Assembly (NCBI GenBank): GCA_019239895.1
Contig: JAFAZH010000041.1
Location: forward strand, 202,759-266,758
Source: Abditibacteriaceae bacterium
GTDB taxonomy: Bacteria; Armatimonadota; Abditibacteriia; Abditibacteriales; Abditibacteriaceae
Length of the DNA stretch: 64,000 nucleotides
Direction of reading: 5' to 3'
Shown: positions 7,694 to 16,380 of the stretch, in pieces
Layout: each line of letters starts with the position of its first letter
Numbering within the stretch: position 1 is the first letter of the stretch
Notes under the pieces: model-generated
Databases searched by the model: none
The model's input: only the letters and a program-made list of their open reading frames with translations
What the model was told of the DNA's origin: nothing
Program-made: the position numbers and the translations under genes

Positions 7694-10552
7694 ATGCATT
7701 CTAAACACTTCCCCTGGGGCAGAGCGTGCCTGTTGGTTACGGCTGCACCCTTGAGCGTGGCGGCGGTGCGCGCCGCTGCGCCTCATGTGGTTACTCCCCC
7801 GCCGCACATGGTGCCACTCACGCCTGGGGCCACCAAGGTTACGCCGCAACATACTGCTAAAGCGGTTAAGGCTGCTAAAGCGGCTAACCCCGGCAAGCCC
7901 ATTTCCAAAACGGCTGCATCGCATGGCTCGAAAGTTGTGCCGATTCATACCTTTCTGGAAAGCCACTGTTTCGACTGCCATGATAGTGAGACGAAGAAGG
8001 GTGGCCTGGATTTAGCGACGCTTAAATTCAATCTGGCTGATCCCCAGACGTTTCCAACCTGGGTTAAAGTTTATGACCGGGTTCATGCGGGGGAGATGCC
8101 GCCCAAGTCGGTGAAACTCCCGACTGTTGAGCGGGAGGGCTTCACAAAAACCCTCGCCGCCGCACTCACCACAGCGGAGCAAAAGCAGCTTGCTGCGGAG
8201 GGCGCGACCGGGCGCACAGTATGGCGGCGGCTCAATCGCTATGAGTATGAAAACACTCTGCGCGATGTCTTGCAGGCTCCGTGGCTGCAATTAAGAGACA
8301 TGCTGCCGGAGGACGGCCTGGCTTTTCGCTTTAATAAAGTCGGTGAGGCCCTGGATGTGTCGCATGTGCAGATGGCCCGCTATCTCAGCGCGGCAGATTA
8401 TGCCTTGCGCCAGGTATTGGCGACGCAGGCCAAGCAGCCAGAAACCAAAACCACCCGTTACTACACCCGCGAGGAAAGAGCCTTCTACGGAGCTTTTGAT
8501 GTAGGGCCAGAAGTGCGCTCCACCTTTCCCGTGCTGGGTTCGCACGCCGATGAAGATTTCTTGCTGCCCGCGTATAAGCGCCGCAAAGGGGTAGAAAAAC
8601 CCCCATCGCCGGAGCCACCGACAGTCGGGGCCAAAGACCCGCAGCGGCGCGAGCAGGAAGGCGTGGGAGTCGTGCTCAGCACCTATGAGCCGACCGAGAT
8701 TCACTGGGGCCGTTTCCGCGCCCCTGTGTCTGGTCGCTACAAGTTGCGCTTTCTGGCGCGTTCCGTCTGGATTGGCCCGAAGCCAGACAAACAGTGGTGG
8801 ATTCCTGACTACTCCAACATCTCAGCGGGACGCCGCATAGAGCCAATCACCATTTATGGAGACCGTTCACCGCGCATCCTGCGCAAGTTGGGCAGTTTTG
8901 ATGTGGGGCCGGAACCAGTCGTGAAGGAAATGGATGTGTGGCTGCTGCAAGGCGAAAGCATTCGTCCCGATGCGGCGCGTTTTTTTCGGCCCCGCCCCGG
9001 TGATATGCGTAACCCGTGGGCCACACCCGAAGGAGCACCGGGCGTTTCATTTCAGTGGATGGAAGCCGAAGGGCCGCTGTATTATCAATGGCCCACCGCT
9101 GGCCACAAGCTGCTCTTTGGTGACCTGCCGATTTTGCCCATGCAAAGCCCGACGGGTACCCCGGCTCCCGCTGGTGCGGCTCCCACCAGTGCGGCGGAAC
9201 GCTACGAAGTCGTTTCTACTGACCCGCAACGAGATGCGCCGCAACTCTTGCACAACTTCCTGGGGCGTGTCTACCGACGACCTGTCACTGATGAAGAGGT
9301 TACTCGCTTCCTGCCCGTTGTGCAGCGCGCAATGGCAGGTGGCTATAGTTTCCAGGAGGCAATGCTGGCGGGTTATACGGCGGTGCTCTGCTCACCGGGC
9401 TTCCTCTATTTAGATGAAAATCCAGGGCGACTCGATACCTATGCCTTAGCTTCTCGCCTCTCTTACTTCTTGTGGAACTCACCGCCTGACGACACGCTCC
9501 TAGCGCTGGCATCCAGTGGCCAACTGCGGCGGCCTGAAGTGCTAAAGGCACAAACGGATCGCCTCTTAGATGACGAAAAGTCGCGGCGTTTTGTCGAGGC
9601 GTTCCTCGATTACTGGCTGGACTTGCGCAAGATTAACGCGAATGACGCTGATGTCGAACTGTACCCCGATTACCAACTGGACGACCTGTTAGTGGAATCT
9701 TCGGTAGCGGAAACGCAGAGTTTCTTTGGCGAATTATTGCACCGCGATTTGGGCGTGAAGAACCTCGTCTCTTCCGACTTTGCCATGCTCAACGAGCGAT
9801 TGGCCACGCACTATGGCATCCCCAACGCCGAAAAAGATGTGAGTGGGGTGGCGTTGCGCCGCGTGGAGTTGCCACCGGATTCACCGCGTGGCGGCTTGCT
9901 GACGCAGGCCAGTGTGCTTAAGATCACAGCTAATGGCACCACCACCTCGCCAGTGTTGCGCGGCGTGTGGGTCATGGAGCGCATTCTGGGTGATCCGGCA
10001 TCCCCGCCACCACCGAACGTAGGGGCTATTGAGCCAGACATACGGGGCGCGACCACCATTCGAGAGCAACTCGATAAGCACCGTCATCAGGAGTCGTGCG
10101 CGGTATGCCATCGTAAAATTGACCCAGCGGGCTTTGCTCTCGAAAGCTTCGATGTCATGGGCGGCTGGCGCGATTACTACCGTGCGACGGGCCAGCCAAA
10201 AAAGACGGACGATAAAGGCGAGTCCGCCACGGTGCAGCACGTCGCAGGGGTGGGCCATAATGGGAGAGGTTTTACCTTCTACACCGGCCCGGCAGTAGAT
10301 GCCAGTGGCCAACTGCCTGATGGCCATGCCTTTAAGAATGTGCGTGATCTCAAGGCGCTGCTGGCGCAAGATGACCGGAAACTGGCGCGCAACTTAACCA
10401 AACAACTGCTGATTTATGCCACCGGTGCCCCTGTGCGTTTTGCCGACCGCGCCAAGGTGGACGCTATTCTCGACCATGCCCAACCGGGCGGCTATGGCGT
10501 GCGAACATTAGTCCATGAAATTGTCCAGAGCGATTTGTTTCAAAATAAATAA
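7694..10552 (+). CDS. Exported DUF1592/DUF1588-family c-type cytochrome
   Basis: A 952-residue protein with the domain order of the planctomycete-type cytochrome family. An N-terminal export signal is followed by a CxxCH haem site at about 92-96 (HCFDCHD), then a DUF1587-like segment (RRLNRYEYENTLRDVL), a long beta-rich insert (about 270-490), a DUF1595-like part (YRRPVTDEEVTRFLPVV), DUF1592 (SRLSYFLWNSPPDD), DUF1588 (RGGLLTQASVLKITANGTTT), a second CxxCH (SCAVCHRKIDPAGFALE, about 802) and DUF1585 (NLTKQLLIYATGAPVRFADR). The biochemical role of the family is not established; oxidation of polysaccharide-derived compounds is a common guess. It forms a pair with the DUF1552 gene 123 bases on, as is usual. 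Confidence 0.92.
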   Translation: MHSKHFPWGRACLLVTAAPLSVAAVRAAAPHVVTPPPHMVPLTPGATKVTPQHTAKAVKAAKAANPGKPISKTAASHGSKVVPIHTFLESHCFDCHDSETKKGGLDLATLKFNLADPQTFPTWVKVYDRVHAGEMPPKSVKLPTVEREGFTKTLAAALTTAEQKQLAAEGATGRTVWRRLNRYEYENTLRDVLQAPWLQLRDMLPEDGLAFRFNKVGEALDVSHVQMARYLSAADYALRQVLATQAKQPETKTTRYYTREERAFYGAFDVGPEVRSTFPVLGSHADEDFLLPAYKRRKGVEKPPSPEPPTVGAKDPQRREQEGVGVVLSTYEPTEIHWGRFRAPVSGRYKLRFLARSVWIGPKPDKQWWIPDYSNISAGRRIEPITIYGDRSPRILRKLGSFDVGPEPVVKEMDVWLLQGESIRPDAARFFRPRPGDMRNPWATPEGAPGVSFQWMEAEGPLYYQWPTAGHKLLFGDLPILPMQSPTGTPAPAGAAPTSAAERYEVVSTDPQRDAPQLLHNFLGRVYRRPVTDEEVTRFLPVVQRAMAGGYSFQEAMLAGYTAVLCSPGFLYLDENPGRLDTYALASRLSYFLWNSPPDDTLLALASSGQLRRPEVLKAQTDRLLDDEKSRRFVEAFLDYWLDLRKINANDADVELYPDYQLDDLLVESSVAETQSFFGELLHRDLGVKNLVSSDFAMLNERLATHYGIPNAEKDVSGVALRRVELPPDSPRGGLLTQASVLKITANGTTTSPVLRGVWVMERILGDPASPPPPNVGAIEPDIRGATTIREQLDKHRHQESCAVCHRKIDPAGFALESFDVMGGWRDYYRATGQPKKTDDKGESATVQHVAGVGHNGRGFTFYTGPAVDASGQLPDGHAFKNVRDLKALLAQDDRKLARNLTKQLLIYATGAPVRFADRAKVDAILDHAQPGGYGVRTLVHEIVQSDLFQNK

Positions 10553-10556
10553 GTAA

Positions 10557-10631
10557 CGTAGAGACGCGATTCATCGCGTCTGGAACTGACAAGACACGAT
10601 GAATGAAGACGCGATTCATCGCGTCTCTACG
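10557..10631. repeat. Inverted-repeat element, family C
   Basis: Arms 10557-10581 and 10607-10631 are near-perfect inverted copies of CGTAGAGACGCGATTCATCG plus CGTCT, and each arm is itself a palindrome around GACGCGATTCATCGCGTC. It starts 4 bases after the stop of the DUF1592 gene, inside a probable two-gene operon, so it may modulate readthrough to the DUF1552 gene. Arms like this are common between cyanobacterial genes, from memory. Confidence 0.85.
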
Positions 10632-10675
10632 ATAGAAGGCATAATCCTTGTATCTTGTATAATTAACCCAATACC

Positions 10676-12040
10676 ATGAAAAAAAGTTCTGTTGCTTCAC
10701 CCATCACGATGCCATCCGTTGCTTTAGGACGCACCATGCCACGCCGCCAGTTTTTGCGCGGTGCCGGTGTGATGCTGGCCTTGCCAATTCTCGACGCGAT
10801 GGTGCCAGCCTTTTCACGCGCCGCACAGGGAGCCGAAGCGCAGCAGAATGGACACGGAGCAGACGGCACTCCGCCCCGGCGCATTCTGGCGGTTTGCAAC
10901 AATCTTGGCTTGCTGCCCGATCAGTTCTTTCCGACTCAGAGCGGACGCGACTATGCGCCTTCCCCTTATCTGGATGTGCTCAAGGACTACCGCAACGACC
11001 TCACGGTTTTTAGCGGTGTTTCGCACCCGGATGTAGATGGCGGCCACCCGGCGGACAACTGTTTCCTCACGGCTGCGCCGCATCCGGGACGCGGCGGCTT
11101 TCGCAACACCATTTCGCTTGACCAGTTCGCCGCCGAACGTTTGGGGCACCTGACGCGTTTTCCCTCACTGACCCTGGGCGTCAATGTGGCGCAGGGGCAG
11201 CGCAGCCTCTCCTGGACGGGCGCGGGCGTCCTCATTCCGTGCGAAGAAAAGGCGTCGGAAGTTTACCGTCAGCTCTTTTTGCAGGGCACGCCCGAAGAAG
11301 TCGAGGGACAGGTGCGTCGCTTGCAACTGGGCGAAAGCATCATGGACGCGGTGGCAGGGCAGGCCAAAGAGCTACAGCGCAGTGTGGGTGCCCGCGACCG
11401 TGAACGGCTTGACCAGTATTTTACGGGCGTGCGCGAATTAGAACAGCGCATGACAATGGCGCAGGAGTGGGAGCACAAGCCCAAGCCGAAAGTGAAGGCT
11501 CCCATGCCACTCGACCCGGCCAGCCCGCGCGAATATATGGAAAAAGTGCGTCTGATGTATGATATGGCGCGTCTGGCCTTTGAAACCGATTCGTGCCGCT
11601 TTATTAGCCTGCTGCTTGATAGCGTCAACTCGCCCGCGATTGAAGTGGACGGCAAGAGCATGTCTGATGGCTATCACAACCTGTCGCATCATGGCCGGTC
11701 GCCCGAAAAACTGGCGCAATTGAAGACCATTGATGAGTGGCACATGAAGCTCCTCGCCGAACTCTTCGGCAACTTGAAAAACGTGCGTGAGGGTGATGAA
11801 ACCCTGCTCGACCGCAGCATGATTCTCTATGGCAGCAACTTAGGCAACGCCGATACCCACGTCACCACCAACCTGCCAACGCTGCTGGCTGGTGGCGGTT
11901 TCAAGCACGGCCAGCACCTCGCCTTTGACAAAGACCATAACTACCCCTTACCCAACCTCTTCGTCAGCATGATCCAACGTCTGGGCATTGAGTCCGACAA
12001 ATTCGCCAGTAGCACCGGCACCATGCGTGGCTTGGCCTAG
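10676..12040 (+). CDS. Tat-exported DUF1552 protein
   Basis: A 454-residue protein of the DUF1552 family, almost always encoded beside DUF1592-type cytochromes and presumed to work with them outside the cytoplasm. The N-terminus has a twin-arginine signal (MPRRQFLRGAGVMLALPILD at about 20-39). Family hallmarks follow: CNNLGLLPDQFFPTQSGRDY, FSGVSHPDVDGGHPADNCFL, a long helical centre (about 200-290), DGYHNLSHHGRSPEK and ILYGSNLGNADTHVTTNLPT. The His-rich HHG and NADTH segments look like metal or catalytic sites and resemble the sulfatase/phosphatase superfamily that the family is related to (inference). A TATAAT (about 10657) sits just upstream, so it may also have its own promoter. Confidence 0.9.
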   Translation: MKKSSVASPITMPSVALGRTMPRRQFLRGAGVMLALPILDAMVPAFSRAAQGAEAQQNGHGADGTPPRRILAVCNNLGLLPDQFFPTQSGRDYAPSPYLDVLKDYRNDLTVFSGVSHPDVDGGHPADNCFLTAAPHPGRGGFRNTISLDQFAAERLGHLTRFPSLTLGVNVAQGQRSLSWTGAGVLIPCEEKASEVYRQLFLQGTPEEVEGQVRRLQLGESIMDAVAGQAKELQRSVGARDRERLDQYFTGVRELEQRMTMAQEWEHKPKPKVKAPMPLDPASPREYMEKVRLMYDMARLAFETDSCRFISLLLDSVNSPAIEVDGKSMSDGYHNLSHHGRSPEKLAQLKTIDEWHMKLLAELFGNLKNVREGDETLLDRSMILYGSNLGNADTHVTTNLPTLLAGGGFKHGQHLAFDKDHNYPLPNLFVSMIQRLGIESDKFASSTGTMRGLA

Positions 12041-12167
12041 AAGCGTGGGGAAGAATTAAGCCGGAGACACATCCGCACGCTGCTGCGCCAAGGTTTTGCG
12101 CTGCATAGGGCACGAACAACTTAGGTTGAATGGCGATTCTACTGGCTCCTGTGGCTCCTGTCAATAA

Positions 12168-13481
12168 TTAACGTCGCAGGCCGATGACATCATCTTTGCC
12201 ACGCATCACGCTGAGGGCATCAGGGTTCTTCATGCGCTTGATGTGCTGGCGCAGTTCCTCGACCTGGGCCAAAGCTGCCTTGGCAAATTGCTCATCGAGA
12301 ATCATGGCCCCCGCCTGTGCCCGTTGTAGCGCGGCGGAGACAAATATCTCTTTGAGGTAAGCGGGCGTAAAGCCATCGCTGCGCTCGGCGATCTGTTGGG
12401 CCAGAACCTCTCGATCCAGGGTAGGAGCAATCTTCTCAGCCAGGGCAGAACGCGCTAACACCCGCTCACAGAAGGCGCGGCGCTCTGGCAATGCTGGTAA
12501 ACCCAGATGAAAGACCTGGTCGAACCGCGAAGGCCGCTTGAGCAGGGCTTCATCTATTTTGCCGGGATGGTTGGAAGAAGCAATAACTAACAGACCCTCA
12601 TTGCTCTTGAAGCCATCCAACTCATTCAAGAAGACAGTGCGATTATGATCGGCCACAAAGCCATCAATATCTTCAAAAGCGACAATACAGGGTGCCAGTT
12701 TGCGGGCGCGGGCGAAAATCTCGGTCAGGGCTTCCTTTTGGTCTCGCTCGCGCAGGTCTCTGATATAAAGAAATGGCAGATTTGGTAAGGCGGCAGCCGC
12801 CGCTTTGCATACCATTGTCTTGCCTGTACCTGGAGGCCCGATCAACAGGACGCCGCGCCGCCAGGCAAAGCCGAGGGCGGCAAAGGCATCTCGGTGCTTG
12901 AAGAAGCCCTCTACGGCATCCCGCAACCCCGCTAAAAGCTCGGCGGGTAGCACTAAATCATCCCAGGTGACTTTGCCAATTTCGGCATCCAAGTCGCTGG
13001 CATTGGCCCAACCCTCGGAATAGCGCAAGCAGCGACCAGCCGGGCGGCTGGTGTAATTAATCAAGGCTGAGGCAAACCGTTTCAGCGTCGCTTCATCTTC
13101 TGCGGTGCAAATCACATAGCCGCTGGTGCCGCCGTGAGGAGGCAGTGCGACCTCTACAGCGTTGCCCTGCCACTGTGCTTGATACCAGCCCACATAAGGT
13201 CGGATGCGGGTGCCTTCTTCATAGCGGAAGCCATCGCTGCCCCGCAAGGCGCTCCGGGCATCCATCGCTTGCTCTTGGAGAAAACTGAGCAGGCGCACCC
13301 GCTCGACCCATACCATCAACGTGGCACAGCCAGAGCAATGACGCCGAATCTCGCGCAGTAGAGCATCTTCGCCATCCCCCGCTAAAGACTCCACTCGCAA
13401 GGCTTCATTGATAGCCTCGTCCCGCCAATCTTCAACCTGCCTGATGTCGTTTCTAAAGTCTGTTGTTTCTAAGGTGTCCAT
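12168..13481 (-). CDS. AAA+ ATPase with unclassified N-terminal domain
   Basis: The AAA module occupies the second half: Walker A LLIGPPGTGKT (about 213-222 from the start used here), Walker B CIVAFEDIDGF, a sensor-like IASSNHPGKID and the arginine-finger/second-region segment KRPSRFDQVFHL, then the helical lid with GFTPAYLKEIFVSAALQRA. This is the classic FtsH/Cdc48-like AAA clade, but there is no protease domain or TM segment. The 190-residue N-terminal domain (SGCATLMVWVERVRLLSFLQ) is not one I recognise and probably selects substrates. I chose ATG 13481 (MDTLETTDF), because the upstream start at 13511 would overlap a terminator hairpin. Stands alone. Confidence 0.82.
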   Translation of the reverse strand: MDTLETTDFRNDIRQVEDWRDEAINEALRVESLAGDGEDALLREIRRHCSGCATLMVWVERVRLLSFLQEQAMDARSALRGSDGFRYEEGTRIRPYVGWYQAQWQGNAVEVALPPHGGTSGYVICTAEDEATLKRFASALINYTSRPAGRCLRYSEGWANASDLDAEIGKVTWDDLVLPAELLAGLRDAVEGFFKHRDAFAALGFAWRRGVLLIGPPGTGKTMVCKAAAAALPNLPFLYIRDLRERDQKEALTEIFARARKLAPCIVAFEDIDGFVADHNRTVFLNELDGFKSNEGLLVIASSNHPGKIDEALLKRPSRFDQVFHLGLPALPERRAFCERVLARSALAEKIAPTLDREVLAQQIAERSDGFTPAYLKEIFVSAALQRAQAGAMILDEQFAKAALAQVEELRQHIKRMKNPDALSVMRGKDDVIGLRR

Positions 13482-13510
13482 TGCTCTCACGTCGCTGTAC
13501 CCAACACACA

Positions 13511-13548
13511 AAAAGCCGCCGCCTGTTAGATGTCCAGCAGGCGACGGC
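13511..13548 (-). terminator. Terminator-like hairpin in the leader of the AAA ATPase gene
   Basis: Read on the minus strand, GCCGTCGCCTG (13548-13538) can pair with CAGGCGGCGGC (13525-13515) with one mismatch and a 12-base loop, followed directly by TTTT (13514-13511). This is an intrinsic terminator shape, placed 30 bases before the start codon at 13481 and about 40 bases after a candidate promoter. It could be an attenuator or the end of a short RNA. Confidence 0.55.
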
Positions 13549-13583
13549 TCGTAAAAGCTCAGTGCGTCAGCGACGAATATTCT

Positions 13584-13612
13584 AATTTAACAAAAAGTCG
13601 GCAACTGTGCAA
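13584..13612 (-). promoter_or_regulatory. Sigma-70-like promoter upstream of the AAA ATPase gene
   Basis: On the minus strand TTGCAC (13612-13607), a 17-base spacer and TAAATT (13589-13584) give a reasonable housekeeping promoter. Transcription would start near 13577, run through a leader containing the terminator-like hairpin, and reach the ATG at 13481. Confidence 0.5.
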
Positions 13613-13672
13613 TACCAGAGCCAGGAAAGGACGGGTTTTAATCGTTTTTAGCAGGAGAACCAGGAAACTTGA

Positions 13673-13912
13673 GACCAAGAAATAGCCAGATCAAAGCTTG
13701 GCGGAGCGCCTGCTTCCCTTGCTGCTTGTCCTTTAGCTAAAAGCATTGAATGCCTTCTACGGCTTGAAGATTTGGATGAGGCCAAGGAAACTGCCAAGCG
13801 CGTTACGTTGTGTCCTGTAGGAGATGAGACCGCGTCAGAATGTCAAGGCGTGTTTTATAAGCAAAACTCTCCCATGCAAATTATGGTGACATGCAAGGGT
13901 ATGGTGAGATGA
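13673..13912 (+). pseudogene. Possible remnant ORF, TPR-like
   Basis: The 549 bases between the AAA gene and the transporter hold no intact gene. One plus-strand frame is open for 79 codons to a TGA at 13910-13912 and contains CLLRLEDLDEAKETAKRVTL, which resembles a TPR helix pair. No ATG or GTG start exists near its beginning. It may be the decayed end of a TPR gene or chance; treat as weak. Confidence 0.22.
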
Positions 13913-14030
13913 GTAGAGAGGATTAGGAATAGACAAGATAACTACCGATCCGGTTGCTCTGGATGGTAATGAAGCATTTGATAAAGCATCAGCCAATGCC
14001 GCCTTAACTAAATCAGCGCCTATCTCGTTT

Positions 14031-15179
14031 GTGCCCCTTGCGCTGGGGCTGTGTCTGGCTCCCGCCGTAGCTATTGGCTTTGGTCGCTTTGCCTATGCGC
14101 TGATTCTGCCTGCAATACGAATTAATCTGGGGTGGAGCTATGCCCAGGCGGGAGGGTTAAATACAGCCAATGCGGTTGGGTATCTGCTGGGCGCAGTGCT
14201 GACTACTCCCGTGGTGCAGCGATTTTCGGCGCGGCAAGCTCTCCTCGGCGGTTTATGGCTGGTCGTGGTGGCCCTGGCGCTTTCAGGCTTCTCGGCGGTT
14301 TACAGTGTGGCATTGCTGGCGCGGGCGATTGTGGGCGCAGCCGGGGCGGTGGTGTTTATCGCCGGGGCGGGCCTGGCCGCTCGTCTAGGCGAGAGCGCCA
14401 TTGATAACGCCCTGGCAATGGGTCTTTATTTTAGTGGGCCAGGAGTCGGCACGGTTATTACAGGACTTTGCCTGCCGCCTTTATTGACCGGCGCGGGAGC
14501 CGCCTCCTGGCGTCTTGCCTGGCTGTTGCTGGCTGGCGGCGGAATCGTGGCGACAATTATCGTTTTAGTGGTGTCGCGTCCTCTGGCAGTCTCGACCACA
14601 CGTACAAATTCTGCTGCTGTTGCACCCGCAGCGAACTGGAAAGTCTTAGGGCCAGGGCTGGCGGCTTATTTCGGATTCGGATTAGGTTACATCGCCTATA
14701 TGACGTTTCTCATTGCCTATGTGCGGGCGCATGGTGCTTCCACGGGCATTGTCGTTGCCGTGTGGACGGTGTTGGGAATTGCTATGACGGCGAGCGGCCC
14801 CGTCTGGCGCGGGCCGCTTTCTCGCTGGACTGGTGGCAGGCCAATGGCACTGATGCTGGCAATGGTGGGCGCTGGGGCTGCCTTGCCACTGGTATCAGAG
14901 ACCCTGCCAGTGCTGCTGCTCTCAGCAACGCTTTTTGGATTGGCAGCAATGGCAATTGTCACTGCCCTAACCGTGCTGATTCGCCGCCTCTTGCCACAAG
15001 AGTTGTGGAACTTGGCCATCGCAGTGGCAACAGTTATCTTCGCTGTGGGGCAGAGCTTAGGGCCGCTGGGGTCAGGTGCCCTCTCCGATCATTTTGGTCT
15101 TAAAGCTTCCCTGGTGTGGACAACAATTATCCTTTGTGTTTCCAGCGTGTTGGCGATCATGCAGCAGGATGAGAAATAG
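14031..15179 (+). CDS. MFS_4 (YbfB-type) major facilitator transporter
   Basis: A 382-residue inner-membrane protein with 12 predicted helices. The opening GFGRFAYALILPAI, followed by NTANAVGYLLGA, matches the YbfB/MFS_4 family, whose substrates are mostly unknown; some export organic anions or drugs. The start is a GTG at 14031. The frame stays open upstream to 13917 with no ATG, GTG or TTG, and the GTG gives a complete first helix, so I keep it. The 3' end overlaps the convergent rlmN gene by 23 bases. No close neighbour on its strand hints at a substrate. Confidence 0.85.
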   Translation: MPLALGLCLAPAVAIGFGRFAYALILPAIRINLGWSYAQAGGLNTANAVGYLLGAVLTTPVVQRFSARQALLGGLWLVVVALALSGFSAVYSVALLARAIVGAAGAVVFIAGAGLAARLGESAIDNALAMGLYFSGPGVGTVITGLCLPPLLTGAGAASWRLAWLLLAGGGIVATIIVLVVSRPLAVSTTRTNSAAVAPAANWKVLGPGLAAYFGFGLGYIAYMTFLIAYVRAHGASTGIVVAVWTVLGIAMTASGPVWRGPLSRWTGGRPMALMLAMVGAGAALPLVSETLPVLLLSATLFGLAAMAIVTALTVLIRRLLPQELWNLAIAVATVIFAVGQSLGPLGSGALSDHFGLKASLVWTTIILCVSSVLAIMQQDEK

Positions 15180-16275
15180 TAGCCTGTTCCGGTTTCACCG
15201 TTGCCAGATTAATAGGGCTGCTATTCAAGGCTCTCAATTGACCGCAGGCTGCTGCGACATCAGCACCGCGTTGGACGCGCTGGGTGACACTGATATTGGA
15301 GGCTTCGAGGGTGGCGCGGAATTGTTTAACGGCGTCGGCAGAGGGTGGATTGAAAACCGCGCCATCAAAACTGGCGTCGGGCACAGCATTCCAGGGAATG
15401 AGGTTCACATGGCTGGGCCAGCCTTTGCAGAGTTGAGCTAAACGGCGAGCCTGGGCGGGGCTGTCGTTGACATCACCTAAGACTACATATTCAAAGGTGA
15501 CGCGGCGACCTGTCTTTTCGACATAGTAGCGGGCAGCTTCCACAATTTCGCTGACGTGGGTTTTGCGCGAGGTGGGAATGAGGCGATGCCGCAAATCATC
15601 CTCTGGCGCATGGAGCGAGACCGCGAGGGTCAATTGCAACTTTTCTTCGGCTAATCGCTTCATACCCGGTAAGATGCCCACGGTTGAAACTGTAATATGG
15701 CGCATAGGAATGCCCATCTCATCGTGCATCAGGTGGATCGTTTTGAGCACATTGTTATAGTTCAAAAGCGGTTCGCCCATGCCCATGAAAACGATGTGCG
15801 TGGGCGTTTTGATTGCGGATTGCGGATTGTGGATTGCGGATTCTGCTCCGGCGTGCATGGCTAAAAGAGGTTGGGCGATGATTTCGGCAACGGTGAGATT
15901 GCGCCGGAAGCCACCTAAGCCGGTGGCGCAGAAGGCGCAGGCCATAGCGCAGCCCGCTTGCGACGATACACAAACGCTCAGGCGGTCATGATAAGGAAGA
16001 CGCACCGTTTCGATACGCTCACCATCGGGCATTTGCAACAGCAGTTTGACGCTGCCATCTCGGCTGACATGACGTTGCGCGACTTGCGGGAAATCAAGGC
16101 TGTGGTTAGCTGTAAGACTTGTGCGCAGGTCGCGGCTGAGATTCGTCATGGAATCAAAAGAAGTGGCCCCGCGTTGGTAAATCCATTCCGCAACCTGGCG
16201 TCCACGAAACTTGGGCTGCCCCATCTCCACTAAGGCTTGTTCTAATTCAGGTGTATTTAATCCGAGTAGTTGCAT
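15157..16275 (-). CDS. rlmN: 23S rRNA (adenine2503-C2)/tRNA methyltransferase RlmN with an internal repeat insertion
   Basis: Radical-SAM dual-specificity methyltransferase that modifies A2503 of 23S rRNA and A37 of some tRNAs. Visible landmarks: N-terminal LPKFRGRQ-like segment (MGQPKFRGRQVAEWIYQRGA), the 4Fe-4S cluster motif C-x3-C-x2-C in CVSSQAGCAMACAFCATGLG, FMGMGEPLLNYNN, HITVSTVG, LAVSLHAPEDDLR, and the C-terminal catalytic cysteine in AAACGQLRA. Between the cluster motif and FMGMGEP the usual short linker is replaced by ESAIHNPQSAIKTPTH, encoded by a heptamer repeat (15811-15843) in frame. The protein is otherwise complete at 372 residues, so it is likely active. Confidence 0.95.
   Translation of the reverse strand: MQLLGLNTPELEQALVEMGQPKFRGRQVAEWIYQRGATSFDSMTNLSRDLRTSLTANHSLDFPQVAQRHVSRDGSVKLLLQMPDGERIETVRLPYHDRLSVCVSSQAGCAMACAFCATGLGGFRRNLTVAEIIAQPLLAMHAGAESAIHNPQSAIKTPTHIVFMGMGEPLLNYNNVLKTIHLMHDEMGIPMRHITVSTVGILPGMKRLAEEKLQLTLAVSLHAPEDDLRHRLIPTSRKTHVSEIVEAARYYVEKTGRRVTFEYVVLGDVNDSPAQARRLAQLCKGWPSHVNLIPWNAVPDASFDGAVFNPPSADAVKQFRATLEASNISVTQRVQRGADVAAACGQLRALNSSPINLATVKPEQATISHPAA
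15811..15843. repeat. Heptamer tandem repeat inside rlmN
   Basis: Four tandem copies of GATTGCG (one with a C-to-T change) plus a partial fifth lie in frame in the rlmN gene. On the coding strand they are read as AIHNPQSAI. Such seven-base arrays are normally intergenic. Confidence 0.85.
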
Positions 16276-16309
16276 AAAAGTAACGATCTGTTATAGATAG
16301 GGCAGTCAA

Positions 16310-16336
16310 TTGCAGGGGCCACAAGCTCAATATAAT
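16310..16336 (+). promoter_or_regulatory. Possible promoter of the heparinase-like gene
   Basis: TTGCAG (16310-16315) and a perfect TATAAT (16331-16336) are separated by 15 bases, shorter than ideal. The start codon is at 16381, with GAAGGAG at 16361-16367 as ribosome-binding site. Confidence 0.4.
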
Positions 16337-16380
16337 CTGGTAAAACTTCCTATATCCCCTGAAGGAGCAGACTCAATATT

